Assembly: GCA_965230345.1 (NCBI GenBank)
Contig: CBDDKR010000002.1
Span: 682,001 to 746,000, forward strand
Reading direction: 5' to 3'
DNA: 64,000 nt
Source of the DNA: JADKBO01 sp965230345
Lineage (GTDB): Bacteria; Bacteroidota; Bacteroidia; Chitinophagales; Saprospiraceae
This document shows, in pieces, positions 23,401 to 31,149 of the stretch; position 1 is the stretch's first letter; each line of letters begins with the position of its first letter. A model generated the notes under the pieces. That model saw only the letters and a program-made list of their open reading frames with translations. It was not told where the DNA came from and did no database searches. The translations under genes were made by a program, and so were the position numbers.

Positions 23401-25936
23401 TCATTTCATTTACGTCTCCACCTGCGTTATCGTAGTGAATCTCATTAATCCAAACTGAAGCACCAGTTGGCATAGTACAAGCATCAAAAGCTCTTACTTC
23501 TTCAGCAGTTGGTATCGGGTCATCACAGTTTAACGTTAAGTCTGCCGGAGCGTTACATAGTTCTGGGCCTTCCGAATCAACAATAGTAATTGTCTGAGTG
23601 AAAGACGAAGTATTCATACAAGCATCAGTAGCTGTCCAAGTCCTTTCTACTGTTCCTGTATTCGGACAACTTGGATCTGGAGTAACTACCTCGTTAAATG
23701 CAATGTTTACAGAACTTCCCATAGGACATTGTGCTAAATCAAATACTTGACCAGCATTTAAAGTTCCTGGAGATTCTGCCATAGTCATAGTAGACCAAGT
23801 AAACGTAGCAGAAGTACAACCAGTACCACCTAACTGCATAGACTCCCCAATTGGAGTATTTGAAGGTTCAGTACCTATATTTACAGAAGTCATTCCAGCT
23901 GCAGGACCATCCGCTGCAGTCATAGTACCTTCATAACTGATAAAATCCATTACATCTCCGTCACAAACCAAAGCAACACCATCAGGAGCTCCATTTTGTA
24001 ATCCATTAGCTGGGAATGAGAAAGAAACCGCTCCAAATCCCATACCTTCGTCATCGATCATTCCATTTAGACCGACCGTATTATATACCATGTTATTCGA
24101 TCCATTATACAATACCAAGCTACAATTTGACAAATCAAAACCAGCTGTTCCAGCTATTTCAACAAATTCCCCTTGATCACCACCTGTATTATCATAATGT
24201 ATTTCATTGATAAATATCGTAGAAACCACTCCCATACAATTATCCGAAGCAGTTAAAGTTGGAGCACTTGGAACAGCGCTACACTCTAATGTTACATCAG
24301 CTGGGGTAGCATCAAATGTTGGAGATTGATTATCCATGATGAATGAAAATGACTGAGTACATTCATCTGTGTCACCATTGCCATCTGTTACAGTATAAGT
24401 TCTTGTAATTGTTCTAACACATCCATTGTCACTTATTGCATCACTTGAAGACAGTGAAAACGGAACACATCCTTCTGCAATCGTTGGAATTGCGGGATCA
24501 GGATTATTGTCTGTTGGTAAATTCCATGTAGTTGCTGCCGTTGGTACAGTAGGATTACATCCACTTGGAAGATCATGATTGTCCGCAGGACAAGTGATTG
24601 CAGGTGGAAGATTACCTGTACAACTTGGGCATTGGTTTAAGCATGTTGCATTATTTAATGTTGCTTGAAGTACTGCCGCTGGCTGAGCGTGAAACCCTTC
24701 AGCGAAATCAATGTTAGGAGTACAATAACTCATAATAGTACCAGGGTTCGCTGATGGCGGTAGCGCACAGCCTCCTTCAACAAAGCCTGCACATCCATCA
24801 ATAGCTGTATTGTTTCCATTCCACACGCACGCATGGGTGTGCCTACTTCCAATTAAGTGTCCCATTTCATGTGAAATGATGAAAACATTAAAAGAATAGG
24901 TTGGTACATTATTAAATGAAGTACCAGAAAATCCACTAAAACATAGACTCTGATCAACATTTGCGTTACAAATACCACTAAATCCAGCAGCTTGTCCTCC
25001 AATATTTTGAACTTCTACTAAGTGACCCAAATCACCATTTATTGAACTTGTTTCATTTTGAAATAAATTCAACTGTGCTCCAGTATCACCTCCTGTATAA
25101 GGATCAGCCGTAGTCCAAACAAATATTTCTGAAATCTTCAATGTCAATCCATCGTTTGCATAAAGAACAAAACTCTGTGCGAATACTCCGTTTAAGAAGT
25201 TTAACGTATTGGTCATGTCTCCAGCAAATGCATTAAATACTGTTTGGCCAGCTTCTACATAGATATCTATACAATCCCCAGCAGCTCTTGAAGAGTTGGT
25301 CAATTGATCAGATGTATAACCTTGACCATCATCAACCAATCCACATTGCATTTCATATGTTTCTTTTAAATCATTCACTTCATACAAGATGTGGCTTTCG
25401 CTATCCGTAGTTTTACCAAAAAAGAAAGAATGTGAACTTGTAGCAATAAATCCAGAAATAGAATTATCAAAAATACTAACGGCTACCAATGAATGATCAT
25501 CTCTACTAACAATACCTCTATAATGAAGACCATTGTTTGCATCCGTTATAACTTCTCCATCACTTGTTCGTACTTGTACCCCACTGGCATGTGCAGCAAA
25601 CCTAAGCAATTCAACTTCAGCAAAAGAATTGTTCATTCCTACAGGAATTTGCAATTTCAGCTTTGATGGTTTTTCACTATTGATTCTGCTCATCACTTCA
25701 GAATCCAGGTTAAAAATCACTCCACCATTTACGGCTTCACTGTAATCTTTAGATGCGTCTTCGACATTTCCTTTTACAATATCGAACAACTCAAAAGTGC
25801 TTCTATTCTGCTTAGCTAGGGCTATTTCCTGGGGGACAAAGCCAATGCTACTCTGCGCAAGAATAAATCCTGGTAAGAGAAGTACTGCTAAAACAGCTAG
25901 ATGCCATGATTTTCTAAACAATAAAAATTTGTTCAT
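17426..25936 (-). CDS. Giant T9SS-exported metalloprotease with HYR repeats (2836 aa)
   Basis: Residues 1-27 are a signal peptide (ILA|QSS). A propeptide-like region (~28-200) precedes a metzincin-type zinc protease domain with the motif HEMGHLIGSRHTH near residue 355 and a Met-turn-like GTIMSYC after it, resembling reprolysin/ADAM-like bacterial proteases. Downstream are HYR-like and Cys-rich Ig-like repeats. Two lamin-tail-like (LTD) domains (~572-730 and ~823-987, each with FINEIHYDN or WINEIHYDN) and one further beta-rich segment in the region ~1150-1340 are embedded in these repeats. The end matches the first giant protein: HYR module, dockerin-like motifs (~2482-2545, DVNSDMNIRSSDL), cohesin-like domain (~2612-2742) and a type A T9SS sorting domain (~2749-2836). 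It is probably a secreted or surface protease; its substrate is unknown. The leader upstream is long (~260 bp) if the box at 26196 is the promoter. Confidence 0.92.
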   Translation of the reverse strand: MNKFLLFRKSWHLAVLAVLLLPGFILAQSSIGFVPQEIALAKQNRSTFELFDIVKGNVEDASKDYSEAVNGGVIFNLDSEVMSRINSEKPSKLKLQIPVGMNNSFAEVELLRFAAHASGVQVRTSDGEVITDANNGLHYRGIVSRDDHSLVAVSIFDNSISGFIATSSHSFFFGKTTDSESHILYEVNDLKETYEMQCGLVDDGQGYTSDQLTNSSRAAGDCIDIYVEAGQTVFNAFAGDMTNTLNFLNGVFAQSFVLYANDGLTLKISEIFVWTTADPYTGGDTGAQLNLFQNETSSINGDLGHLVEVQNIGGQAAGFSGICNANVDQSLCFSGFSGTSFNNVPTYSFNVFIISHEMGHLIGSRHTHACVWNGNNTAIDGCAGFVEGGCALPPSANPGTIMSYCTPNIDFAEGFHAQPAAVLQATLNNATCLNQCPSCTGNLPPAITCPADNHDLPSGCNPTVPTAATTWNLPTDNNPDPAIPTIAEGCVPFSLSSSDAISDNGCVRTITRTYTVTDGNGDTDECTQSFSFIMDNQSPTFDATPADVTLECSAVPSAPTLTASDNCMGVVSTIFINEIHYDNTGGDQGEFVEIAGTAGFDLSNCSLVLYNGSNNMVYNTVGLNGMIDDEGMGFGAVSFSFPANGLQNGAPDGVALVCDGDVMDFISYEGTMTAADGPAAGMTSVNIGTEPSNTPIGESMQLGGTGCTSATFTWSTMTMAESPGTLNAGQVFDLAQCPMGSSVNIAFNEVVTPDPSCPNTGTVERTWTATDACMNTSSFTQTITIVDSEGPELCNAPADLTLNCDDPIPTAEEVRAFDACTMPTGASVWINEIHYDNAGGDVNEMIEIAGIAGVDLSNYSIELYNGNGGAVYNTMALSGIIPSESCGHGAVAFNYPSNGIQNGAPDGIALIEGTTVLQFISYEGDFTAVGGTADGMMSTDIGVEETNSTLTDQSLQLTGTGLTGSDFTWSGPATSSPGMLNEGQELEGPILATLTEESMMGMCAGSVIITRTYVATDNCGNTTEHVQTITQDDATPPMAVCQDITVQLDEEGKAMIEADELDGGSSDNCTSTADLTFEASRTMFDCFDITPNTPMCANTHEVTLTVIDGCDAESMCIANVTVEDNIAPELTCPSNSIISLDAGECEYIYHFVPPFAVDNCEGILTTTFLPTTFTDNNGFAGNMFDIENTGIAPLTITMFDVHLESAAGTMNEVEVWYTTSAGTYVGNETNAGAWTSLGSSMVTSAGTGNPTALPVGGLTIMPGETYGIYIAQIDGGSDFRYTNGANNYNDANLSITTGVGKGNPAFTGGTFNPRTWNGNIHYSVVTGNMTEVMQTAGTDLNSGDSFVEGLYSWTYQADDGCGNVSECTFNLEVINYPVANTTTSLNCNAVINTSMTQDCEAVIGADMLLEGGPYRCYNDYIVTIQGLAGNVITEPGTYEVTVADPDSGVNCTTTINIEDKLPPVIACPDTLTMSCVLYESLKDGEIELEDPTISDCSDFNLVYADAVIGDDCGGREAKRTYIATDINGMQSSCVHVINITPLDFNLDIQQPAELVELGCGASDLSPEAIAAYFDDPLTKDNTKTNIIENHEGYTFAFPTYVVNDHVQKVDENICNLFVTYTDNVIDACGAGCHGNKKVIREWEYINWCTLEDSKFVQIIKASDNEAPTFNLRDTIVSTRPWDCTAEFMLPEPWELHDDCDIAPGYYVSGPAGVVISPKPEGGYIAVGAPKGKHLFFYTAYDCCGNERTDTAEIVVLDKVSPVVTTDQDIVVSLTPNYPNGGQAKLFTHHIDNGSFDVCTDVHMEIRRADDAPQCGNDGDLQGNQPYNNNRTFNDTNIRFGTGNHPNDNRFDTDHGEFVKFCCEDIEAEVVDANGDGVIDSLDRGYVMVIIRVWDDANMSGVYGDEVEPFPGCAPQRDNYNEGWAYVKVEDKLPPVISCPADATIYCDWGIDVSADFGGGFQNTDQANFDKTGVAEAYGTCGSVDVYFNDNINVDDCGVGTIIRQFQASTNSKTGTKTVTCQQVITVLPRPSQFSVSPPNPNPLSVGCSLTQEDLDKRLPTVTGGPCDVIGENVKVDTFLFENGVCKKWVAEYNYMNWCTGESMGPFYAYFVYEDTEKPVLDDCEDKMFGVDANCEAVLTLTNSATDGGGCTDEGWLKWQLFVDTWADGNINHYASSFVSPSGFRNWKPVAGDDPMLPGGHTYADVVYVKYIEPTSSMGNDEVSVTLDAEIITGKMSNHKVHWKVTDGCHNHSTCSYDVMVADKKAPTPYCVSLSSALMENGGVELWASDFDKGSFDNCCAQEELLFTFYEERGAFLDTIIRVGNTDYLVNASTPQYFDENGFVDFDGDGVTYPKAKTGTINKYDNGDIQKWVPAYRSSAKVFDCDEFGAQGPNGVPVRMSVWDTKMNTDFCVVYLSLIDNQGGCDPNSRGSISGRIATENGNLIHDVEVTIVSPFIGFSETKVVDGEFEFKNLVKDVDYNIVAKKEGDYMNGISTLDLILIQRHILGLSELSSEMKLIAADVNSDMNIRSSDLVELRKLILGVKNDFTAPSWMIIKEDQQLSMNTPLVYEMDNNTGALVDAMYDINFIGTKVGDVSGDAAANLRSTAVDSRSNKTVNLVVEEQEVVAGQTVAVDVTSANFADVYGYQFTTNLNGLNYNGVRSGAITMLDENVGIISNEVITTSWASTEMASVNADQVLFTLEFVATKSGKLSSMLNINSNVTKAEAYTDAEMNVANIDVTFRTNNTEVAVNALYQNEPNPFSDVTTVAYELANAGDVTFTLYDVTGKVVLVKDVEGVKGINTVTFTTADMKVRGIVYYQIESGDFTATKKMLILEK

Positions 25937-26362
25937 GGTTAATTAAATCAGTTTTGATTAATACGACTTAACCTACTCCATGGGTACAAGTATGAAGTAC
26001 GTTGTCTTTGGTTAAAAAATATATTTTCTTGAATGCTAAATTGTGGGAGATCAAAACCAACAGAAAAGAACCTATATGCATGGCATATGGCTAAAACACT
26101 GCGCATAAGATATACGCTTCTCAGAGTAGACACTACGGTCATAAAGGTTGGCTATTAAATTGATCTCAATAAAGTAAACCCAAAGTTTACATTTGCAAAT
26201 CTAAGGAATTACCAACCATTGTAGATCATTTTTAATGTTAAAAATATGTAATCACACATATTTTTATTTTAGATACCTTATCTGCTGATTTTAAATAAAC
26301 TACATATTGAATTCTATTATAAATATTTACAAAACTTAATATGACTGAATATCAAGAATATA
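25937..26362. other. Leader and spacer upstream of the metalloprotease gene
   Basis: About 425 bp without a convincing gene. It holds the putative -7 box at 26196-26203. A 64-codon minus-strand frame at 25948-26142 has no recognisable features and is treated as chance. Confidence 0.5.
26196..26203 (-). promoter_or_regulatory. -7 box TAGATTTG, possible promoter of the metalloprotease gene
   Basis: Minus-strand TAGATTTG matches TAnnTTTG but lies 259 bp upstream of the start at 25936, so a long leader would be required. No -33 box is clear. Confidence 0.3.
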
Positions 26363-26959
26363 TCATTCCAAATGGGTACTCCATTTAAACGACTCTATCA
26401 AATTTTGAATGTCTGGAGTGATAAAATCCACTACAGCTTTAGTGGAATCTGGATCAACTTTTGCATTAAAATACAAGGATGCTCTAAAAAAATTGGATGT
26501 GCTATCCGTCAAATAAAACTGAATTGGTGTAGCTACAGGCCCTTCAATATTAAACAATAGTCCAAATACTCGATCCTCTTCATTTTCGATAAGGGATTCT
26601 CTTCTAAAAGTAGCTTTGGTATTGTGTTCTCCCGCCAGATTAAAGGCATCATAAATTAGTTTGTCCAATGGTTTTTCTTTAGTAATAGGCGCATAACTAC
26701 AATGAATTTGAGCATTTAGTGACTCTATATTAAGATCAAACCAACAAGGGTGCGATGACCGCTCGTCAAAGAACAAACTATCTCGCTTTACAATACCATA
26801 TGAAGGAAATTCGAAACTAAAATCACAATAAGATGGGGAGTATTTTTTTACATCTTTATTAGGATATTCCACTCTTGGATACATCCTTGGTTTAGGTATA
26901 AACTCTCCTTCTTTACACGACATAGTAAAAACAATCAATAGAAATACTAGCTCCCTCAC
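26363..26959 (-). CDS. gldD: Gliding-motility lipoprotein GldD
   Basis: A 198-residue lipoprotein (short signal, lipobox TMSC, then KEGEFIPKPRMYPRVEYP). The Pro-rich start 'PKPRMYPRVEYP' followed by 'CDFSFEFPSYG' and 'CWFDLNI' is typical of GldD. In Flavobacterium johnsoniae GldD is needed for gliding and for stable T9SS function; its exact role is unresolved. The ATG overlaps the stop of gldE by 4 bp (ATGA-type), so the two are translationally coupled. The gene order ssb-gldE-gldD matches the known arrangement in Bacteroidota, which supports the call strongly. Confidence 0.93.
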   Translation of the reverse strand: MRELVFLLIVFTMSCKEGEFIPKPRMYPRVEYPNKDVKKYSPSYCDFSFEFPSYGIVKRDSLFFDERSSHPCWFDLNIESLNAQIHCSYAPITKEKPLDKLIYDAFNLAGEHNTKATFRRESLIENEEDRVFGLLFNIEGPVATPIQFYLTDSTSNFFRASLYFNAKVDPDSTKAVVDFITPDIQNLIESFKWSTHLE

Positions 26960-28365
26960 GATCTTTTTAGTTTTAAATTCACTTTTTCTATACGTCTATT
27001 TGTAACACTGATAACCTTTAATGTTACTTCTTTAATTTTCAACTCTTTGTCTGCCTGAGGAATGAATCCCAAATGTTCGATGATCATCCCTGCCAATGAA
27101 TCTGCTTCACCTTTTACATCGTCAAAATAGCTTGAAGGCTCGTCTATTACTTTGGCTACATCATTTAGCAAGCTCTTTCCCTCGAAAATGAAGTTGGACT
27201 TTCCAATTTTGATATAATTAACGGGTTCTTCTTCATCAAATTCATCTTTGATATCGCCAATGACTTCTTCCATAATATCCTCAAGGGTAATTATACCTTC
27301 AGAACCACCATATTCATTGACTACGATAGCCATATGTAGACGTTTAGATTGAAACTCTCTTAACAAATCATCAATCTTCTTTGATTCTGGTACAAAAAGA
27401 GTATTCTTCCGAATGATGTCTTGCCAGTTAAAGGCCTTATCCTTACCAATGAACCCTAACAAATCCTTTACGTAAAGGATGCCTACAACTTTATCAAAAT
27501 CTTCTTCATAAATTGGAATCCTAGAAAATCCAGAGTCCCTTATGCACTGCATTACCTCGGCAAAATCGGATTCGACATCGATTGCAATGACATCAACACG
27601 AGGTTTCATAATTTGCTTTGCAGATAAATCACCAAAATTTATTATCCCTTTAAGAATATCTACTTCCTGCTGGGAATCTTCTTCATTCTGAACAGCCAAT
27701 TCTATTGCTGCATCTAAGTCTTCCTTACTTGATCCTGTTTGATAGTTTCTCGACTTAGCAATTCGACCTTCGATACCATTACCCCAACCTACAAGCACGT
27801 TACTCATAGGCGAAAACATCAAATTCAATACGGACAATGGGCGAGACATAAATCTGGAAAACCTTAAATTATCAATATTAGCGTAAATTTTTGGTGCAAC
27901 TTCTCCGAACAATACAAGAATGAACGTTACCAATACCACCGTCAGTAAAAAATTGATTGCACCAACCACATTTGGTGCTGACATTATGCCTGCAATCCAA
28001 TGCTCCGAAATACATGAAGCCAAACTCATCATTCGATCGGGTGGTAAAACCATATTGACCACGAACTGAGTTACTATTACAATAGCAATATTCACAAAGT
28101 TATTTGTAATCAATATCGTGGCTAATAACTTTTTGGGATTCTTTTTGAGTAAAAGAATACGTTTAGCGGCATCGCCCTCTTCTTGTTCAAGCGTCTTTAG
28201 ATTGGAAGAGTTTAACGAGAAAAAAGCGACTTCAGATCCCGATATTAGTGCTGAAAACAAAATTAAGACCATTAAAATGGCCAATGTAATCATCAATTCC
28301 AATGATATGATTGATGCTAAATGACTTCCAAGAAGTAAAATCTGACTGGGGGGCTCTGTTTCCAA
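26956..28365 (-). CDS. gldE: Gliding-motility-associated membrane protein GldE (CorC/CBS family)
   Basis: A 469-residue member of the HlyC/CorC family. The N-terminal DUF21 (CNNM) part has several hydrophobic segments (~20-50, ~80-105, ~140-165). It is followed by two CBS domains (~225-345, including 'IMKPRVDVIAIDVESDF' and 'MAIVVNEYGGSEGIITLEDI') and a C-terminal CorC_HlyC domain (~370-460). In Flavobacterium GldE works with GldD and is linked to gliding. The position between ssb and gldD separates it from ordinary CorC-type transport proteins. Start 27 bp after the ssb stop suggests one operon. Confidence 0.93.
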   Translation of the reverse strand: METEPPSQILLLGSHLASIISLELMITLAILMVLILFSALISGSEVAFFSLNSSNLKTLEQEEGDAAKRILLLKKNPKKLLATILITNNFVNIAIVIVTQFVVNMVLPPDRMMSLASCISEHWIAGIMSAPNVVGAINFLLTVVLVTFILVLFGEVAPKIYANIDNLRFSRFMSRPLSVLNLMFSPMSNVLVGWGNGIEGRIAKSRNYQTGSSKEDLDAAIELAVQNEEDSQQEVDILKGIINFGDLSAKQIMKPRVDVIAIDVESDFAEVMQCIRDSGFSRIPIYEEDFDKVVGILYVKDLLGFIGKDKAFNWQDIIRKNTLFVPESKKIDDLLREFQSKRLHMAIVVNEYGGSEGIITLEDIMEEVIGDIKDEFDEEEPVNYIKIGKSNFIFEGKSLLNDVAKVIDEPSSYFDDVKGEADSLAGMIIEHLGFIPQADKELKIKEVTLKVISVTNRRIEKVNLKLKRS

Positions 28366-28391
28366 AGTATGATCTATCTAATACTATTTAA

Positions 28392-28874
28392 TTAAAATGG
28401 TAAATCATCATCAGCGATATCATTGTCTGGCAACTTTGGCTGAGATGATGATGGTGCAGGTGGCGTATTAGATGCCGGGCTCGAACCACTTGACGAAGAA
28501 AAATTACTTGGATCATTTGCAGAAGTTGGAAACGACTGATCATTTCGTTCTCTTCGATCCAACGCTCTTAGTACCTGACCCTCAACCTCAGTAATGCTTT
28601 TTTCTACACCATTACTATCTTGATAAGACCTAGTCCTTAGCTTTCCTTCTATATAAACTAAGCTTCCACGTTTTAAATCCCTCTCAGCTCTTTCTGCTAA
28701 AGCTCTCCAAACCACAACAACGTGCCACTCTGTTCGAGTCTGCCAGTTTCCATCTTTATCTCGATAACTCTCATTAGTAGCTAGTGAAAAGCGCGCGACG
28801 CTACTTCCACTTTCTAAGTGCCTTACTTCAGGATCTTTCCCCAAGTTTCCTACTAATGTTACTTTATTGATCAT
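28392..28874 (-). CDS. ssb: Single-stranded DNA-binding protein
   Basis: A 160-residue protein with an N-terminal OB fold ('MINKVTLVGNLGKDPEVR', 'RTEWHVVVVWRALAERAE', 'VYIEGKLRTRSYQDSNG'). A Ser/Pro/Asn-rich linker follows, and the protein ends in the acidic tip DIADDDLPF, the conserved SSB tail that recruits replication and repair proteins. Length and layout are normal for SSB. It is the first gene of ssb-gldE-gldD; a TATATTTG box at 28896-28903 lies 21 bp upstream. Confidence 0.97.
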   Translation of the reverse strand: MINKVTLVGNLGKDPEVRHLESGSSVARFSLATNESYRDKDGNWQTRTEWHVVVVWRALAERAERDLKRGSLVYIEGKLRTRSYQDSNGVEKSITEVEGQVLRALDRRERNDQSFPTSANDPSNFSSSSGSSPASNTPPAPSSSQPKLPDNDIADDDLPF

Positions 28875-28895
28875 TACTCAGTTCGTTTTAATATT

Positions 28896-28903
28896 CAAAT
28901 ATA
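28896..28903 (-). promoter_or_regulatory. -7 box TATATTTG for ssb-gldE-gldD
   Basis: Minus-strand TATATTTG (TAnnTTTG) ends 21 bp before the ssb start codon, spacing like other starts in this window. Confidence 0.55.
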
Positions 28904-29076
28904 ATTAAAATTACCAATTAACAGGTTTGCAAATCAATAGAATCTCTCCATGATAAACGTTGTATCCTATTGATTGTCAATCCAATCATCGTCGATGAAA
29001 TGCCCCTTAAAAGCTTATCTCAACAAGAAATTATAAAATTCCTGAACATTAAACATAAGTTCAAAGGTTCTCTTGT

Positions 29077-30105
29077 TTACTCAGTCACTTCATTGATGAA
29101 TTTTCGAAGTATAATTGGAAACGCAAATTTGTTGAGATTATTGAATTCTACCAACTTTAATTCATTATAATTTTTTCCTTCATCCCATCTACCCTCATAC
29201 ACATCAATATTAATAAATACATTTAGGTGGCTTAAAACATGTTTTTCCAACCTCACTTTTTCAACGAGTTTTAAGGAAGAAAGATCCAAGCTGGATCGTT
29301 TTTGATCCTCTGCATTATAAATGATTTCAGGAAGATCATAAAGTCCTTTCCATATATCTGTATTCCCACGTTTACGTATCCACACCTTATTTTCCTCTTG
29401 AATCCATATATAGTTAATATGTCTTTTCTTTTTGATCAACTTCTTAGCTTTACTTGGCGTGGCATGCACCATATTATCCAATAAAGACTTACATTCAGGT
29501 TCGAAAGGACACGAGTCGCATTTGGGCAATTTGGGCTTGCAATGTAAAGCTCCAAAATCCATCAAAGCTTGATTAAAATCGGCGGCTTTTTGAGGTAGAA
29601 ACACCTCATCCAATAACTTTTCTATCGTCTTTCTGGTGGAGGCAATATCAATAGCTTCATACACACCAAAATATCGACTAAGCACTCTAACAACATTACC
29701 ATCCATAACGGGATAAGGCAAGCCAAAAGCAAAACTGGCAATCGCAGCTGCAGTATAAGGCCCAACACCTTTTAAACCAAGGATATCTTTATAATTACTA
29801 GGGAATTCACCATTATGATTATGGGCGATTTGCTTAGCAGAATACTGTAAATTTCTTGCTCTACTGTAATAACCCAAACCCTGCCAAGCCAACAACACTT
29901 CATCTTCATCTGCCTTAGCAAGATCAAAAACAGTTGGGAACAACTCCACAAATTTAAGATAATAAGGAAGACCTTGATCTACCCTTGTTTGTTGTAAAAT
30001 GATCTCTGAAAGCCAAATTCTATAAGGATCTTTGGTTTTCTTCCAAGGAAGATCGCGATCGACTGACTCATGCCATTTTAGGAGTTTATCACCAAAATAA
30101 GGCAC
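29077..30105 (-). CDS. mutY: A/G-specific adenine DNA glycosylase MutY
   Basis: A 342-residue base-excision repair enzyme that removes adenine mispaired with 8-oxoguanine. The HhH-GPD domain shows the catalytic Glu (E34 in SEIILQQTR), the hairpin GLKGVGPYTAAA and the catalytic Asp (D135 in VMDGNVV). The 4Fe-4S loop follows as CKPKLPKCDSCPFEPEC. The C-terminal ~110 residues form the Nudix-like 8-oxoG recognition domain. It starts 5 bp after the stop of the glutaminyl-cyclase-like gene, so both are probably on one transcript, possibly with cysS. In many Bacteroidota mutY lies next to ssb-gldE-gldD, as here. Confidence 0.97.
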   Translation of the reverse strand: MPYFGDKLLKWHESVDRDLPWKKTKDPYRIWLSEIILQQTRVDQGLPYYLKFVELFPTVFDLAKADEDEVLLAWQGLGYYSRARNLQYSAKQIAHNHNGEFPSNYKDILGLKGVGPYTAAAIASFAFGLPYPVMDGNVVRVLSRYFGVYEAIDIASTRKTIEKLLDEVFLPQKAADFNQALMDFGALHCKPKLPKCDSCPFEPECKSLLDNMVHATPSKAKKLIKKKRHINYIWIQEENKVWIRKRGNTDIWKGLYDLPEIIYNAEDQKRSSLDLSSLKLVEKVRLEKHVLSHLNVFINIDVYEGRWDEGKNYNELKLVEFNNLNKFAFPIILRKFINEVTE

Positions 30106-30110
30106 TCTAA

Positions 30111-31112
30111 CTATATTTTACCATTGTCTTCTCTATAGACTAAATCTGTGATCACATGACCAACTTTCTGAAGTACATTTTTGTCTATAATAGAAATATC
30201 ATCATTATGCGTATGATGATAGTCTCCGAATCCATGATCCGTGATTAATGGTCTATTAATAATATCAATCATAGGTATCTTTAAAATGGCATTAACAGCG
30301 TAATGATCATCCATTATTTCACCCGTCTTGGTACTTACAAACAAATCATCGTACCCAAGGTGATGTGCCAAGCCCCATACTTTATCAATATGTTTTTTAG
30401 CAAAAGTTTCAGATATTGACTCATATCCAAACTGAGCACCCTTTGCTCCGATCATATCTAATAGAATGCCATAGTTAGCCGTATAATCGGCTCTATGTGG
30501 ATTATTAGCCCAATATATAGACCCTTGACACCATCCTTGCCCTCCATAACCTTGATCTTCTGCATCAAAAAGCACTATGTCAATTCCCACATATTTCAAT
30601 GGATTCTTCTTAATAATTCTTGCCAATTCTAACAAAACTCCTACTCCACTAGCACCATCATCTGCACCCATAATTGGAGAATTTCTCTTCGTTTCATCAC
30701 CATCTTTTTCAGCAATTAGCCTTGAATCCCAATGAGCTGCAAGCAATATCCTTTTATTCGCACCAGGGTTAAAGCTGGCTATTACATTATATGAAGGAGC
30801 CTCTCTAATGCTTAAAAACGAAGATTTGAATGATTGTACTTCCACCGCACCACCATATGCATTTAATTTTTTGACAAACCAATCCTTACATGCTTCATGT
30901 TCTTTGAATCCAGGTACACGATGTCCAAAAGACAATTGTTTTTCAATAAAGAAAAATGCCGAGTCAACATTAAATTCTGGAGAAGTAAAAGCTTCAAGAG
31001 CCTTTCTTTCTTCCTGCTTTCCTTTACCCTTTTTCGAATCATTCTTACATGAAAATAGCCCAATGGACAAGAAGACTAGAACAAACCAAATGTATTTGGA
31101 AGTAATATTCAT
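30111..31112 (-). CDS. M28-family glutaminyl-peptide cyclotransferase-like lipoprotein
   Basis: A 333-residue lipoprotein (lipobox LFSC, then KNDSKKGK). The fold is M28 zinc peptidase/glutaminyl cyclase: AHWDSR, the zinc-binding Asp in GADDGASG, the acidic residues of FDAEDQGYGGQGW and the His in HHTHNDD. The segment 'GHRVPGFKEHEACKDWF' and the 'DMIGAKGAQF' stretch resemble the bacterial animal-type cyclases of Bacteroidota, such as that of Porphyromonas gingivalis, which convert N-terminal Gln to pyroglutamate in the periplasm. This job fits the window: every signal-peptidase-I substrate I could call has Gln at its predicted mature N-terminus. A simple M28 aminopeptidase is the main alternative. 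It lies 37 bp after cysS and 5 bp before mutY. Confidence 0.8.
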   Translation of the reverse strand: MNITSKYIWFVLVFLSIGLFSCKNDSKKGKGKQEERKALEAFTSPEFNVDSAFFFIEKQLSFGHRVPGFKEHEACKDWFVKKLNAYGGAVEVQSFKSSFLSIREAPSYNVIASFNPGANKRILLAAHWDSRLIAEKDGDETKRNSPIMGADDGASGVGVLLELARIIKKNPLKYVGIDIVLFDAEDQGYGGQGWCQGSIYWANNPHRADYTANYGILLDMIGAKGAQFGYESISETFAKKHIDKVWGLAHHLGYDDLFVSTKTGEIMDDHYAVNAILKIPMIDIINRPLITDHGFGDYHHTHNDDISIIDKNVLQKVGHVITDLVYREDNGKI

Positions 31113-31149
31113 CGCTTTATATTTAACTAATTGTCTGAATTTATAATTT

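Noticed and set aside
25948..26142. Minus-strand frame of 64 codons just upstream of the metalloprotease gene
   Set aside because: No signal peptide or family; probably a chance frame in the leader.
28970..29170. Plus-strand frame of 66 codons between ssb and mutY
   Set aside because: Its second half overlaps the end of mutY on the other strand and it has no recognisable features.
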